The translations under genes and the position numbers were made by a program. The notes beneath the pieces were generated by a model that did not search any database, was not told where the DNA came from, and saw only the letters and a list, made by a program, of their open reading frames with translations. DNA of 38,746 bases from a virus: IMG/VR virus record IMGVR_UViG_3300025674_000125, positions 1 to 38,746 of that record; one strand, written 5' to 3'. Of the stretch, positions 23,368 through 29,426 are shown in pieces (positions within the stretch are counted from its first letter, which is position 1; every line of letters begins with the position of its first letter).

Positions 23368-23463
23368 CGCTTAAATGTGGCCTGTATTGTTGCGCCTTAT
23401 CTGACAGCACCTTAAAGGTATTTTGTCGGGGGGAGAGACCAGCCGCCCGCAAGGAGAGACACG
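23368..23463 (+). promoter_or_regulatory. Control cassette copy 2: TTGCGCCTTATC box and GACCA leader hairpin
   Basis: Box at 23390-23401 (one change from the consensus). The -10 is diverged (AGGTAT at the conserved spacing, or TATTTT slightly downstream). The leader hairpin pairs CGGGGGG (23427-23433) with CCGCCCG (23443-23449), one G-G mismatch; GACCA (23437-23441) is in the loop. Ribosome site AAGGAGAGACACG precedes ATG 23464. Confidence 0.65.
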
Positions 23464-23856
23464 ATGACCAAGCCAACCAACAGCCCGAACCCAAACATCC
23501 GACGCAACGCACAGGCCGCGAGCCAAGCAGTCCTCAACAAGAACCGCCGCGGAGAGTGGCTCACCTCCGCCGCCGCGGAGGCTGTGGCCAACAAGTACGG
23601 CCGGGATTGCTCCCTCATGTTCAACGTCGCAAGCAGCAAGCAACACGAGCGAGCATACGGGGAGGCCGCCCTCCTGATCGCTGCAATCATCCGGTGCATC
23701 CGTGACTATTACCTCCCCACGGGTGAGGCGATCAATGGGAAGTTCATGCACGTGGAGACGCTGGCTCGACTCAACTTCCAACTCCTCGCCCAGTACGGCC
23801 GGGATCCCATGATGTACGCCGTTTGGAGCGAGGCCACGCAGGCCGACTGGACCTGA
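23464..23856 (+). CDS. Unknown protein under cassette control
   Basis: 130 residues. Not recognised. The N-terminus is Asn/Gln-rich and basic (TKPTNSPNPNIRRNAQAASQAVLNKNRRGEW), unlike the Ala/Glu-rich style of most proteins here, and its codons are less GC-biased. A helical core follows (TSAAAEAVANKYG, YGEAALLIAAIIRCIRDYYL, METLARLNFQLLAQYG). It could be a DNA- or RNA-binding early protein. It has its own terminator-promoter cassette and shares a leader hairpin type with the next gene. Confidence 0.65.
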   Translation: MTKPTNSPNPNIRRNAQAASQAVLNKNRRGEWLTSAAAEAVANKYGRDCSLMFNVASSKQHERAYGEAALLIAAIIRCIRDYYLPTGEAINGKFMHVETLARLNFQLLAQYGRDPMMYAVWSEATQADWT

Positions 23857-23861
23857 TACCG

Positions 23862-23900
23862 GCCCCCTCCGGGGGGCGTCTACCGGCCCCCACGGGGGCC
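23862..23900 (+). promoter_or_regulatory. Two intercistronic hairpins before a GGAGAGACACC site
   Basis: GCCCCC/GGGGGC (23862-23877) and GGCCCCC-AC-GGGGGCC (23885-23900), then AAGGAGAGACACC and ATG 23920. The second hairpin and the following TCACAC(A/G)AGGAGAGACAC are repeated at 27253-27268, with a shorter version at 28168-28181. There is no T-run, so these look like processing, stability or translation elements rather than terminators. Confidence 0.55.
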
Positions 23901-23919
23901 TCACACAAGGAGAGACACC

Positions 23920-24129
23920 ATGATCAAGACCGAGAACGCGCCGCGCGAATTGTCGATGTCCGCAAAGGTGCGCCGAGAATTCGTCGCGGAGGAGCTAGAG
24001 ACCGTCCAGGCGGAGATCACATTCCTAGCCGCGGACGCGGAGACCTGGACTCAGGAGGACCTGTTCCGCCTGTGCCACCGAATGAGGGCCGCCGCGGACG
24101 CGTGCCTCGTGGCCGCCTACACCTCGTGA
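23920..24129 (+). CDS. Small acidic helical unknown protein
   Basis: 69 residues with a good AAGGAGAGACACC site. Mostly helical (SMSAKVRREFVAEELETVQAEITFLAADAETW, EDLFRLCHRMRAAADACLVAAY), a likely coiled-coil hairpin. Not recognised. Its stop overlaps the GTG of the primase-like gene, linking it to replication genes. Confidence 0.6.
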   Translation: MIKTENAPRELSMSAKVRREFVAEELETVQAEITFLAADAETWTQEDLFRLCHRMRAAADACLVAAYTS

Positions 24130-24812
24130 GGGACGGCCTAGACCGCCTCCGCGCCCTCACCCCGGCGGAGGCTCTACAGCGCGCCGGGGCGGCGGAGAGG
24201 GGGCGCGGACGGTGGGGGCCGTGTCCAGCCTGTGGCGACGATCGGAGGCGGGGCGCGGTCCTCGTCTCCGCGCGTGCCTGGACGTGTCAGGTATGCCACG
24301 CCTCCGGGGACGCGATCGCCACCGCGGCGATCATGGCCACGGGGGACCGCCGCGCGCGAGGGGACTGGGGCGCCGTGGTCACGTGGGCGGAGGTCCACGG
24401 GTGGATCACGGACGACGGGATCGCCGTCCCGCCGCCGCCGCCGGTGGAGACGGTCCACGGGATCCTCCCGGACTACCCGGACGGGGTGGCCACGGAGTCC
24501 ACGGCGTGGCGCCGCCACCTCCGAGACACGGACGCGCCTGTGGTGGCCTCTCTGGCCTCTCTCGCGGTGGCCGCCGGCTACCCGGACGCGGAGGCCGTCC
24601 ACGAGGCCCGGAGCTACCACGAGGCCCGGGAGGCGTCCGTGGCGCGCGATCGCGCGGAGGCGTCCAGGTTGGCACGGGACGCGCGCGCCTGGAGGGCCGC
24701 CGGGGCGGAGGAGGTGGCCCGGGTCCTGGCCGCCACGGCCTGGAGGCTGTGGATTCGATCGGCCACGGTCTCCGAGACTAGACAGCGCCCCCGCCGCGCG
24801 TGGTATCGGTAG
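24126..24812 (+). CDS. Primase-type zinc-ribbon protein
   Basis: 228 residues from GTG 24126 (GTGA overlap). The N-terminus GRWGPCPACGDDRRRGAV...WTCQVCHASGDAI holds C33, C36, C54 and C57 in the CHC2-like primase zinc-binding layout, including the GD after the last ligand. A PPPPP linker follows at about residue 100. The C-terminal region is a long Arg/Glu/Ala helix. No Toprim or polymerase catalytic motifs are visible, so it likely supplies template recognition to a primase whose helicase partner is the DUF927-like gene next door. Confidence 0.7.
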   Translation: MRDGLDRLRALTPAEALQRAGAAERGRGRWGPCPACGDDRRRGAVLVSARAWTCQVCHASGDAIATAAIMATGDRRARGDWGAVVTWAEVHGWITDDGIAVPPPPPVETVHGILPDYPDGVATESTAWRRHLRDTDAPVVASLASLAVAAGYPDAEAVHEARSYHEAREASVARDRAEASRLARDARAWRAAGAEEVARVLAATAWRLWIRSATVSETRQRPRRAWYR

Positions 24813-24829
24813 CGACACACAACAAAGAA

Positions 24830-24862
24830 CGCCCCCCGCCGCGGGGTAAGCGGTGGGGGGCG
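24830..24862 (+). promoter_or_regulatory. Strong hairpin in the leader of the DUF927-like gene
   Basis: CGCCCCCCGCC (24830-24840) pairs with GGTGGGGGGCG (24852-24862), one G-U pair; two more inner pairs give about 13 bp with a 7-nt loop. No T-run follows, and a CAGGAG ribosome site comes right after. It is preceded by a GCGTGGTATCGG -10-like string (24799). Possible attenuator or RNA-stability element. Confidence 0.5.
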
Positions 24863-24878
24863 CAGGAGATTTGACACA

Positions 24879-26855
24879 ATGCCGAGTGACCAAGCCCGAC
24901 CCGGATCCCGTACCACAGCCACGGATACGGATCAAGCCCTACTAGCTCTCCGCGCCCTCGTGGAGTGTGCCACGCATCACCCGGACAAGGTGGACGCGTG
25001 GCGCGATTGGTTGGACCGGATCCCCCTCGGGGACGGCGCGGCCCTCGTGGGCGTCCGTGAGGTGGACGTCCTCTTGGAGCGCCTGGCCTCCGTGCCTGGA
25101 TACGCCTCCAGGGCCGCCGCCGCGCGTCGGATTCTTCGGAGCTACCACGAGACGGGGCCGCGGATCCGCGTCGTCCAGGGGGGCGCTGAGGCGCCCTCCG
25201 TGTCCCTCTCGGAGAGGATGGTCTCCGAGGGCTACCACGACGCCCCGGACGGCCTCGTGGTCCCGGACGGCTACCGCCTCCAGGAGGGGGAGATCGTCCG
25301 CGTGACCTCCGAGGACCGGGAGGACGTGACGGTCTCCGAGCGCCCGATCGCGATCGTGGGACGCGCCACGGACGCGGAGACCGGGGAGGCGTCCGTCTCC
25401 GTGGCGTGGCGATACGAGGGCCGGTGGATCGCGGAGACAGTGAGCCGGTACACCGTGGCGGACGCGCGCGCCCTCGTGGCCCTCTCACGCCGTGGGGCGC
25501 CGGTGGACTCCACCACCGCCTCCGAGGTGGTCCGGTGGCTCAGGCGACAAGAGAGCGCCGCTCACGGCCTCCCCTCCGTGGCGTCCATGGAGCGCCTGGG
25601 ATGGACCCCGGACGGGACCGGGTACCTGTGGGGGACCACCTCGATCGGGCGCCCCGTCCACCTCGTGGCGCCGGGTGAGGGGGAGCGATCCCGGGCGGAG
25701 GGGTACCGCGCGCGCGGGACCCTGGAGGGATGGATCCGGGACGTGTGGACGCCATCCCGGGATCAGCCGGCCGGCCTCGTGATCCTGGCCGCCGTGACGG
25801 CGCCGCTTGTCCACGTCCTGGACGGCCCCGGGTGGACGCTGGACATCGGAGGCCCACCGGGGACGGGGAAGTCCGCCGCCCTCAAGGCCGCCCTCTCCGC
25901 GTGTGGAGACCCGGCGCCGCTGTGGCACCTGTGGGGGCCGAATTGGGCCGGGGTCCGTAACGCGCTGCAATTCGCCCACAGCGTCCCGTGTGTCCTGGAC
26001 GATACCAAGCACACGGCCGGGGACTGGAGTGTGGTCCAGCGGGTGGTTTATACGGCCTACGATCGCGCGTCTCAGGCCCTCGGACAGGTGGGCGGCGGGA
26101 CCCAGCGCGCGCGCCCCGTGAGGACGATCGTCCTCTCCACGGGTGAGAGCCGGATCGCGTCCCACTGTGCGGACGCCGGGGGCGCCGCGTCTCGTATGCT
26201 CACCCTGGACCGGGCGCCGTGGGCGGACATCGAGATCGCGCCGCGGATCCACGACGCGGTACAGGAGCACCACGGCCACCTCCTCCCCCTCGTGGTCCGG
26301 TGGCTACTGGACCACCGGGACGAATGGACGGATCTGAGGACCCAGTGGCGGGAGGTCCACCGGGCGCGGACGATGGGGGAGAGACGGGCGGACGTGATCC
26401 GCGTGGCTCAGCTTCCCGCCATGCTGGAGATCGCGGCCTCCGTGGTACGGCGCGCCGCGGCCCTGGAGGTCCCCCGGGGCCTCCTCGATCTAGCCTGGAC
26501 CCTGGCCACCGCGGCGGAGGCTGAGCGGGACACGGCGGCTACCGCGTGGCGCTGTGTGGAGCAATACCGCGCCACGAGGCCGGACAGGTGGGCGGGGGTC
26601 TCGGACGCCCGGACGCCCTACCTCGGACTCCAGGCCGCGGCCGTGGTGTACTGGACCCGGGAGGGGCTAGACGAGGCCCTCCGATCCGGGGGCTACTCCG
26701 CGGCGGACGTCCTCTCGATGTGGGGTGAGCGCGGGTGGCTGGAGGCCGCCACCTCCGGGGGGTACCAGGTGAGACGGAAGATCGGAACCACCCGCGCCTG
26801 GGTCTATGGTCTCCGCCGGGACCGCGGGCCGGACGCGGAGGGGGACGCGGACTGA
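24879..26855 (+). CDS. DUF927-type primase-helicase ATPase
   Basis: 658 residues. ATG 24879 has CAGGAG 10 nt upstream. A beta-rich region (residues ~130-290, with ISVAWRYEGRWIAETVSRY-like strands and LGWTPDGTGYLWGT) matches the DUF927 fold. The ATPase follows: Walker A GPPGTGKS (about 325-332), Walker B CVLDDT (about 371-376), then STGESRIASHC and an arginine-rich region. C-terminal helical winged domain (TSGGYQVRRKIGTTRAWVYGL). With the zinc-ribbon protein upstream it is the best candidate for the replicative helicase loader or primase-helicase. Confidence 0.78.
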   Translation: MPSDQARPGSRTTATDTDQALLALRALVECATHHPDKVDAWRDWLDRIPLGDGAALVGVREVDVLLERLASVPGYASRAAAARRILRSYHETGPRIRVVQGGAEAPSVSLSERMVSEGYHDAPDGLVVPDGYRLQEGEIVRVTSEDREDVTVSERPIAIVGRATDAETGEASVSVAWRYEGRWIAETVSRYTVADARALVALSRRGAPVDSTTASEVVRWLRRQESAAHGLPSVASMERLGWTPDGTGYLWGTTSIGRPVHLVAPGEGERSRAEGYRARGTLEGWIRDVWTPSRDQPAGLVILAAVTAPLVHVLDGPGWTLDIGGPPGTGKSAALKAALSACGDPAPLWHLWGPNWAGVRNALQFAHSVPCVLDDTKHTAGDWSVVQRVVYTAYDRASQALGQVGGGTQRARPVRTIVLSTGESRIASHCADAGGAASRMLTLDRAPWADIEIAPRIHDAVQEHHGHLLPLVVRWLLDHRDEWTDLRTQWREVHRARTMGERRADVIRVAQLPAMLEIAASVVRRAAALEVPRGLLDLAWTLATAAEAERDTAATAWRCVEQYRATRPDRWAGVSDARTPYLGLQAAAVVYWTREGLDEALRSGGYSAADVLSMWGERGWLEAATSGGYQVRRKIGTTRAWVYGLRRDRGPDAEGDAD

Positions 26856-26865
26856 GCGACCCGCC

Positions 26866-26902
26866 ACGATCCCCGCGCCGTGGGGATCGTCGGATTTATT
26901 TT
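26866..26902 (+). terminator. Intrinsic terminator (cassette copy 3)
   Basis: ACGATCCCC (26866-26874) pairs perfectly with GGGGATCGT (26882-26890), followed by a T-rich tract TTTATTTT (26895-26902). It closes the primase-helicase operon. Confidence 0.8.
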
Positions 26903-26997
26903 CGCGTTATGTTGCTTTTATTGTTGCGCGTTATCTCTAGCCGTGTTCTTATGCTTTCACCGGAGGGACGGACCACCCGCCGGAAGGGAGAGAGAAC
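26903..26997 (+). promoter_or_regulatory. Control cassette copy 3: TTGCGCGTTATC box, TATGCT, GACCA leader hairpin
   Basis: Box at 26924-26935; TATGCT at 26950-26955, 26 nt from the start of the box. Leader hairpin: CCGG-A-GGG (26960-26967) with CCC-G-CCGG (26976-26983), seven pairs flanking an A-G mismatch; the loop ends in GACCA (26971-26975). The ribosome site GGGAGAGAGAAC precedes ATG 26998. Confidence 0.7.
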
Positions 26998-27243
26998 ATG
27001 ACCAACGCAACCGCCGCCGCCGAAATCATCGAGATCGCAGAAAGCCTGGAGGACTGGGCGATCGCCGTGGACGGGGACGCGGACGAGGCGCTCACCCTCA
27101 TCGCGATCCGCAACTGCGCCCGGGAGACCCTCCAGGACATGCGCGCCGCGTGGGGCCTCTACGCGGACGGGATCCTCCCCCTCCACGACGGGCAAATCCT
27201 CAAGCGCGCTCAGAGCATCCTGCAAAACCTGATCAACGGCTGA
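26998..27243 (+). CDS. Small unknown helical protein
   Basis: 81 residues. Entirely helical in appearance: AAAEIIEIAESLEDWAIAVDG, DEALTLIAIRNCARETLQDMRAAWGLYADG, QILKRAQSILQNLING. Acidic N-terminal half, amphipathic, likely oligomeric. Not recognised. First gene of the island of small genes after the helicase operon; an anti-defence or host take-over role is a guess from position and size. Confidence 0.6.
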   Translation: MTNATAAAEIIEIAESLEDWAIAVDGDADEALTLIAIRNCARETLQDMRAAWGLYADGILPLHDGQILKRAQSILQNLING

Positions 27244-27252
27244 GACCAACCC

Positions 27253-27268
27253 GGCCCCCACGGGGGCC
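27253..27268 (+). promoter_or_regulatory. Intercistronic hairpin GGCCCCC-AC-GGGGGCC
   Basis: Identical to the hairpin at 23885-23900 and followed by the same TCACACGAGGAGAGACAC ribosome-site block before ATG 27287. Confidence 0.55.
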
Positions 27269-27286
27269 TCACACGAGGAGAGACAC

Positions 27287-27526
27287 ATGCGACGACGCAA
27301 CACCACCCCCCCTACCTACCGCCCCGCTGAGGGCGCCCCCCGCGTGGAGGTCCTCCGCGCCGCGTACCTGTGCGGCCGGGACCTCTCCCCGCGCGACCAC
27401 CGCGCCAACTGGATCGACGCCCTCACGGGCGACGACTACCGGGACGCCGTGGAGGCGTACCACGCGGGCCAGTCCGCGGAGTGGTCCGGGGACGATCGCG
27501 CCGTGGAGGACTTGATCCGCCTCTAG
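27287..27526 (+). CDS. Small unknown protein
   Basis: 79 residues. A basic Pro/Thr-rich N-terminus (MRRRNTTPPTYRPAEG) leads to a helical, acidic domain (VEVLRAAYLCGRDLSPRDHRANWIDALTG, DYRDAVEAYHAGQSAEW, DDRAVEDLIRL). Not recognised. It shares the leader hairpin of the gene at 23920 and ends before the terminator at 27547. Confidence 0.6.
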   Translation: MRRRNTTPPTYRPAEGAPRVEVLRAAYLCGRDLSPRDHRANWIDALTGDDYRDAVEAYHAGQSAEWSGDDRAVEDLIRL

Positions 27527-27546
27527 GGCGCCCCCGCCGCCACCGG

Positions 27547-27585
27547 CCCACGATCCCCACCACGGCGGGATCGTGGGTTTTTTTT
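27547..27585 (+). terminator. Intrinsic terminator (cassette copy 4)
   Basis: CCCACGATCCC (27547-27557) pairs perfectly over 11 bp with GGGATCGTGGG (27567-27577), followed by eight T (27578-27585). The strongest terminator in the window. Its core ACGATCCC is shared with copy 3. Confidence 0.88.
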
Positions 27586-27682
27586 GCGTCCGTGTTGCTT
27601 TTATTGTTGCGCGTTATCTCTAGCAGTGTGAATATACTTTCACCGGGGGGACGGACCAACCCCCGACGAAAGGAGAGACACC
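27586..27682 (+). promoter_or_regulatory. Control cassette copy 4: TTGCGCGTTATC box, TATACT, GACCA leader hairpin
   Basis: Box at 27607-27618, preceded by TTGCTTTTATTG as in copy 3; TATACT at 27633-27638 (26 nt from the box start). Leader hairpin: CGGGGG (27644-27649) with CCCCCG (27660-27665), with GACCA at 27654-27658. Ribosome site AAAGGAGAGACACC before ATG 27683. This is the best-conserved copy with copy 5. Confidence 0.75.
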
Positions 27683-27910
27683 ATGGCAGCAACCACCACC
27701 GACCGCCGCGCGGCAACCTTCACCCTCCACGGCCACCCGGACCACGGGGACGTGGACTTCATTATCTGGCCCGCGGACAATACCGCGATGGTCTCGGGTG
27801 ACCTTGGCAACCAAGCCATGGACGTCCAGTCCGCGCGGGACCTCTACCGCCGCCTCCGGGCGGAGATCCGGGCGGAGGCCCGGAAGTGGGCACGCACGGC
27901 CCCATGGTAG
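27683..27910 (+). CDS. Small unknown protein
   Basis: 75 residues. Beta-rich first half (ATFTLHGHPDHGDVDFIIWPADNTAMVSG) with three His, then a helical basic second half (SARDLYRRLRAEIRAEARKWARTAPW). The HGHPDHGD segment could bind a metal, but no family is recognised. A single-gene unit between two full cassettes. Confidence 0.6.
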   Translation: MAATTTDRRAATFTLHGHPDHGDVDFIIWPADNTAMVSGDLGNQAMDVQSARDLYRRLRAEIRAEARKWARTAPW

Positions 27911-27931
27911 GCCGTCCGCGCCGCGCCGCCG

Positions 27932-27957
27932 CCGCCCCCTCGGGGCGGTTTTTTTTT
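27932..27957 (+). terminator. Intrinsic terminator (cassette copy 5)
   Basis: CCGCCCC (27932-27938), loop CTC, GGGGCGG (27942-27948), then nine T (27949-27957). The stem differs in sequence from copies 2-4, while the downstream promoter part is nearly identical to copy 4. Confidence 0.85.
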
Positions 27958-28054
27958 GCGTCCGTGTCGTTTTCTACTTGCGCGTTATCTCACAATGTGC
28001 CAATATACTTTCACCGGGGGGCGGGATTGACCACCCGCCTCGGGAGATGACACC
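27958..28054 (+). promoter_or_regulatory. Control cassette copy 5: TTGCGCGTTATC box, TATACT, GACCA leader hairpin
   Basis: Box at 27978-27989; TATACT at 28004-28009, again 26 nt from the box start; then TTTCACCGGGGGG as in copy 4. The leader hairpin pairs GCGGG (28021-28025) with CCCGC (28034-28038) plus outer pairs, with GACCA at 28029-28033. The ribosome site GGGAGATGACACC before ATG 28055 is less conserved than in the other copies. Confidence 0.72.
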
Positions 28055-28162
28055 ATGACGACGATCGCCACCGCCTACGCCGCCCTCACCCGCCTCACGG
28101 CGGATCCCTTTGTGGCCGCCCTGGTTCGGATGGCGATCCGCGCCGTGGTGGAGTCCTGCTAA
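28055..28162 (+). CDS. Micro-protein of 35 residues
   Basis: The frame reads MTTIATAYAALTRLTADPFVAALVRMAIRAVVESC and ends in TAA. Its amphipathic to hydrophobic helix (about residues 17-33) may insert in or lie on a membrane. It sits at the expected start site behind a full control cassette and is followed by a hairpin and a second ribosome site, so it is very likely translated. Not recognised. Confidence 0.55.
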   Translation: MTTIATAYAALTRLTADPFVAALVRMAIRAVVESC

Positions 28163-28167
28163 CAACC

Positions 28168-28181
28168 GGCCCCGCGGGGCC
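28168..28181 (+). promoter_or_regulatory. Intercistronic hairpin GGCCCC-GC-GGGGCC
   Basis: A perfect palindrome followed by ACACGAGGAGAGAGACC and ATG 28199; the third member of the hairpin plus ribosome-site block at 23885 and 27253. Confidence 0.5.
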
Positions 28182-28198
28182 ACACGAGGAGAGAGACC

Positions 28199-28378
28199 AT
28201 GACCAAGACCCAAGCAAACGAGACCCTCAGCCGCCGCGGCCTCACGTGGTGGTCCGATCAGTGGGAGATCGTGGACGCCCTGGCCGGGTATATGTTCGCA
28301 AGGAGTGACCGGACCCCGGAGGCGTGGGACCTATGCTGGGAGGCCGCTGAGGGCCTCCTGGAGCGGTGGGGACAGTGA
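28199..28378 (+). CDS. Small Trp-rich unknown protein
   Basis: 59 residues: MTKTQANETLSRRGLTWWSD and then QWEIVDALAGYMFARSDRTPEAWDLCWEAAEGLLERWGQ. Helical, with six Trp in 59 residues and an acidic C-terminal half. Strong GAGGAGAGAGACC site. Not recognised. Its stop overlaps the GTG of the next gene. Confidence 0.6.
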   Translation: MTKTQANETLSRRGLTWWSDQWEIVDALAGYMFARSDRTPEAWDLCWEAAEGLLERWGQ

Positions 28379-28728
28379 GCCGCCGCCGCGCCCCCGCGTG
28401 CCTCGTGTGCCACGCGGAGACGGGCCTGGAGACGATCACGGACTACCCGGACGGGTGGCGGGGCCTCCGGTCCTACGTGTGCAGCCGCGGCCCCACGGAG
28501 TGGACGACGTGCCAGCTAGTCCTCCTCCGCCGGGAGACCATGGCTGAGCGCCGCGCCCTCCAGGACGCGGACGCGCGCCTGGCTGAGATCGTAGCAGAGG
28601 ACGCCGCGCGCCTGGACGGGATCGTGGCGGAGGGCGCCGCCCACCTAGCCGCGATCGTGGCCGAGTCCGAGGAGAGCACGGAGGCCCGCCGCCCTCGTGG
28701 CAAGTCGCGCGCGCCTCGGGGGCGGTAG
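28375..28728 (+). CDS. Zinc-finger protein with a triple 11-residue repeat
   Basis: 117 residues, GTG start overlapping the previous stop. N-terminal C9-x2-C12 and later C36 and C46 suggest a small zinc-binding domain (CLVCHAETG... YVCSRGPTEWTTCQL). Residues 69-101 are three consecutive undecads: LAEIVAEDAAR, LDGIVAEGAAH, LAAIVAESEES. This pattern forms a right-handed coiled coil, so the protein probably multimerises. The C-terminus is basic (RRPRGKSRAPRGR). Not recognised; a nucleic-acid-binding adaptor is possible. Its last 84 bases overlap a minus-strand frame. Confidence 0.6.
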   Translation: MSRRRAPACLVCHAETGLETITDYPDGWRGLRSYVCSRGPTEWTTCQLVLLRRETMAERRALQDADARLAEIVAEDAARLDGIVAEGAAHLAAIVAESEESTEARRPRGKSRAPRGR

Positions 28729-28869
28729 GTCCTCCCGGGTGAGGAGGGCCTCCACGCGTGCCAAACGACGCCGCGCGCGGGGTTCCCATCCCGGGACGTG
28801 GTGATCGATCGTCTCCAGGATCTCCGCCGCTAGTCCGAGCACGTCCACCGCCACCTCCAGGGCGGACAC
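28645..28869 (-). CDS. Possible small minus-strand protein
   Basis: 74 residues from GTG at 28869: VSALEVAVDVLGLAAEILET, IDHHVPGWEPRARRRLARVEALLTRED, LPPPRRARLATRAAGLRALLGLGHDRG. Helical, plausible composition and codon choice, and the only sensible frame between 28729 and 28869. It overlaps the end of the plus-strand zinc-finger gene tail to tail and has no clear ribosome site. It would be transcribed away from the origin region. Could be a chance frame. Confidence 0.4.
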   Translation of the reverse strand: MSALEVAVDVLGLAAEILETIDHHVPGWEPRARRRLARVEALLTREDLPPPRRARLATRAAGLRALLGLGHDRG

Positions 28870-28987
28870 GGTACCACGTCCACGCGCGCCCTGTGGCCCC
28901 TCTGACGACGCGGAGGGGGTCCCCGGGTGTCGTGACACCCCCGCGGGCCACGCGCCGCCGTGGGGGCCTCCAGGGCCTCCGTGGGGG

Positions 28988-29017
28988 CTTGGACGCACTT
29001 GGACGCACTTGGACGCG
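28988..29017 (+). repeat. Iteron block A: three tandem CTTGGACGC(A/G) decamers
   Basis: Copies of CTTGGACGC begin at 28988, 28998 and 29008: exactly 10-bp spacing, one helical turn, so bound proteins would lie on the same face. Confidence 0.85.
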
Positions 29018-29039
29018 GGAAAAGATAGGATCTACCGTA
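29017..29039 (+). repeat. Second origin element, copy 1 (GGAAAAG-TAGGATC-CGTA)
   Basis: The 23-mer at 29017-29039 matches 29244-29266 at 18 positions, sharing GGAAAAG, TAGGATC and CGTA. Further TAGGATC boxes occur at 29070-29076 and, inverted, at 29286-29292. Confidence 0.6.
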
Positions 29040-29054
29040 GCCCCGGACGTGGTG

Positions 29055-29097
29055 TCTAAATCTATCTTTTAGGATCTAAGGTAAGAATTAAAAGAAA
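29055..29097. other. AT-rich patch in the origin region
   Basis: A run of mostly A/T including TCTATCTTTTAGGATCTAA and AATTAAAAGAAAG, lying between oppositely oriented iteron blocks A and B. Such composition is very rare in this genome. It is a candidate DNA-unwinding element. Confidence 0.6.
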
Positions 29098-29190
29098 GTC
29101 CAAGCGTGTCCAAGTGGTGTCCAAGTGGTGTCCAAGTGATAAACCAGGGATCCCCCTACACTTTCTCCCAGGTGTCCAAATTGTCCAAGT
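29098..29190 (-). repeat. Iteron block B: six inverted copies (GTCCAAGT on plus)
   Basis: GTCCAAGC at 29098 and GTCCAAGT at 29108, 29119, 29130 and 29183, plus GTCCAAAT at 29174. Spacing is 9-11 bp within clusters. Orientation is opposite to blocks A and C. Confidence 0.85.
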
Positions 29191-29243
29191 GTTTCAGGAG
29201 AGACCCACGAAATCCGGGAGGCCGCGGCGGGGGGGGTCTACGC

Positions 29244-29266
29244 CGGAAAAGCTAGGATCGTTCGTA
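29244..29266 (+). repeat. Second origin element, copy 2
   Basis: Matches 29017-29039 at 18 of 23 positions; lies between iteron blocks B and C and is followed by a run of C. Confidence 0.6.
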
Positions 29267-29312
29267 CCCCCCCCCCGGAGACTCAGATCCTATGGGTATA
29301 TCTCAGGAAAAC

Positions 29313-29403
29313 ACTTGGACACTTGGACACTTTGACGATAGCGCCGGGAGGACGCCGACAACGCGCGCCCAACACCACTTGGACACCTCGGATTCACTTG
29401 GAC
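29313..29403 (+). repeat. Iteron block C: ACTTGGAC copies
   Basis: ACTTGGAC at 29313, 29321, 29377 and 29396, plus ACTTTGAC at 29329. The first three are tandem at 8-bp spacing, unlike the 10-11 bp spacing of blocks A and B. Confidence 0.85.
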
Positions 29404-29426
29404 ACCCCCCGCGGCGGGTGAGCATG

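Noticed and set aside
29268-29280. Homopolymer C run near 29270 as a biological signal
   Set aside because: A run of about ten C may be real, but length is uncertain in sequencing, so nothing is built on it.
28988-29403. Repeats considered as a CRISPR array
   Set aside because: The unit is only 8-10 bp, appears in both orientations, and lacks uniform repeat-spacer spacing; an iteron array fits better.
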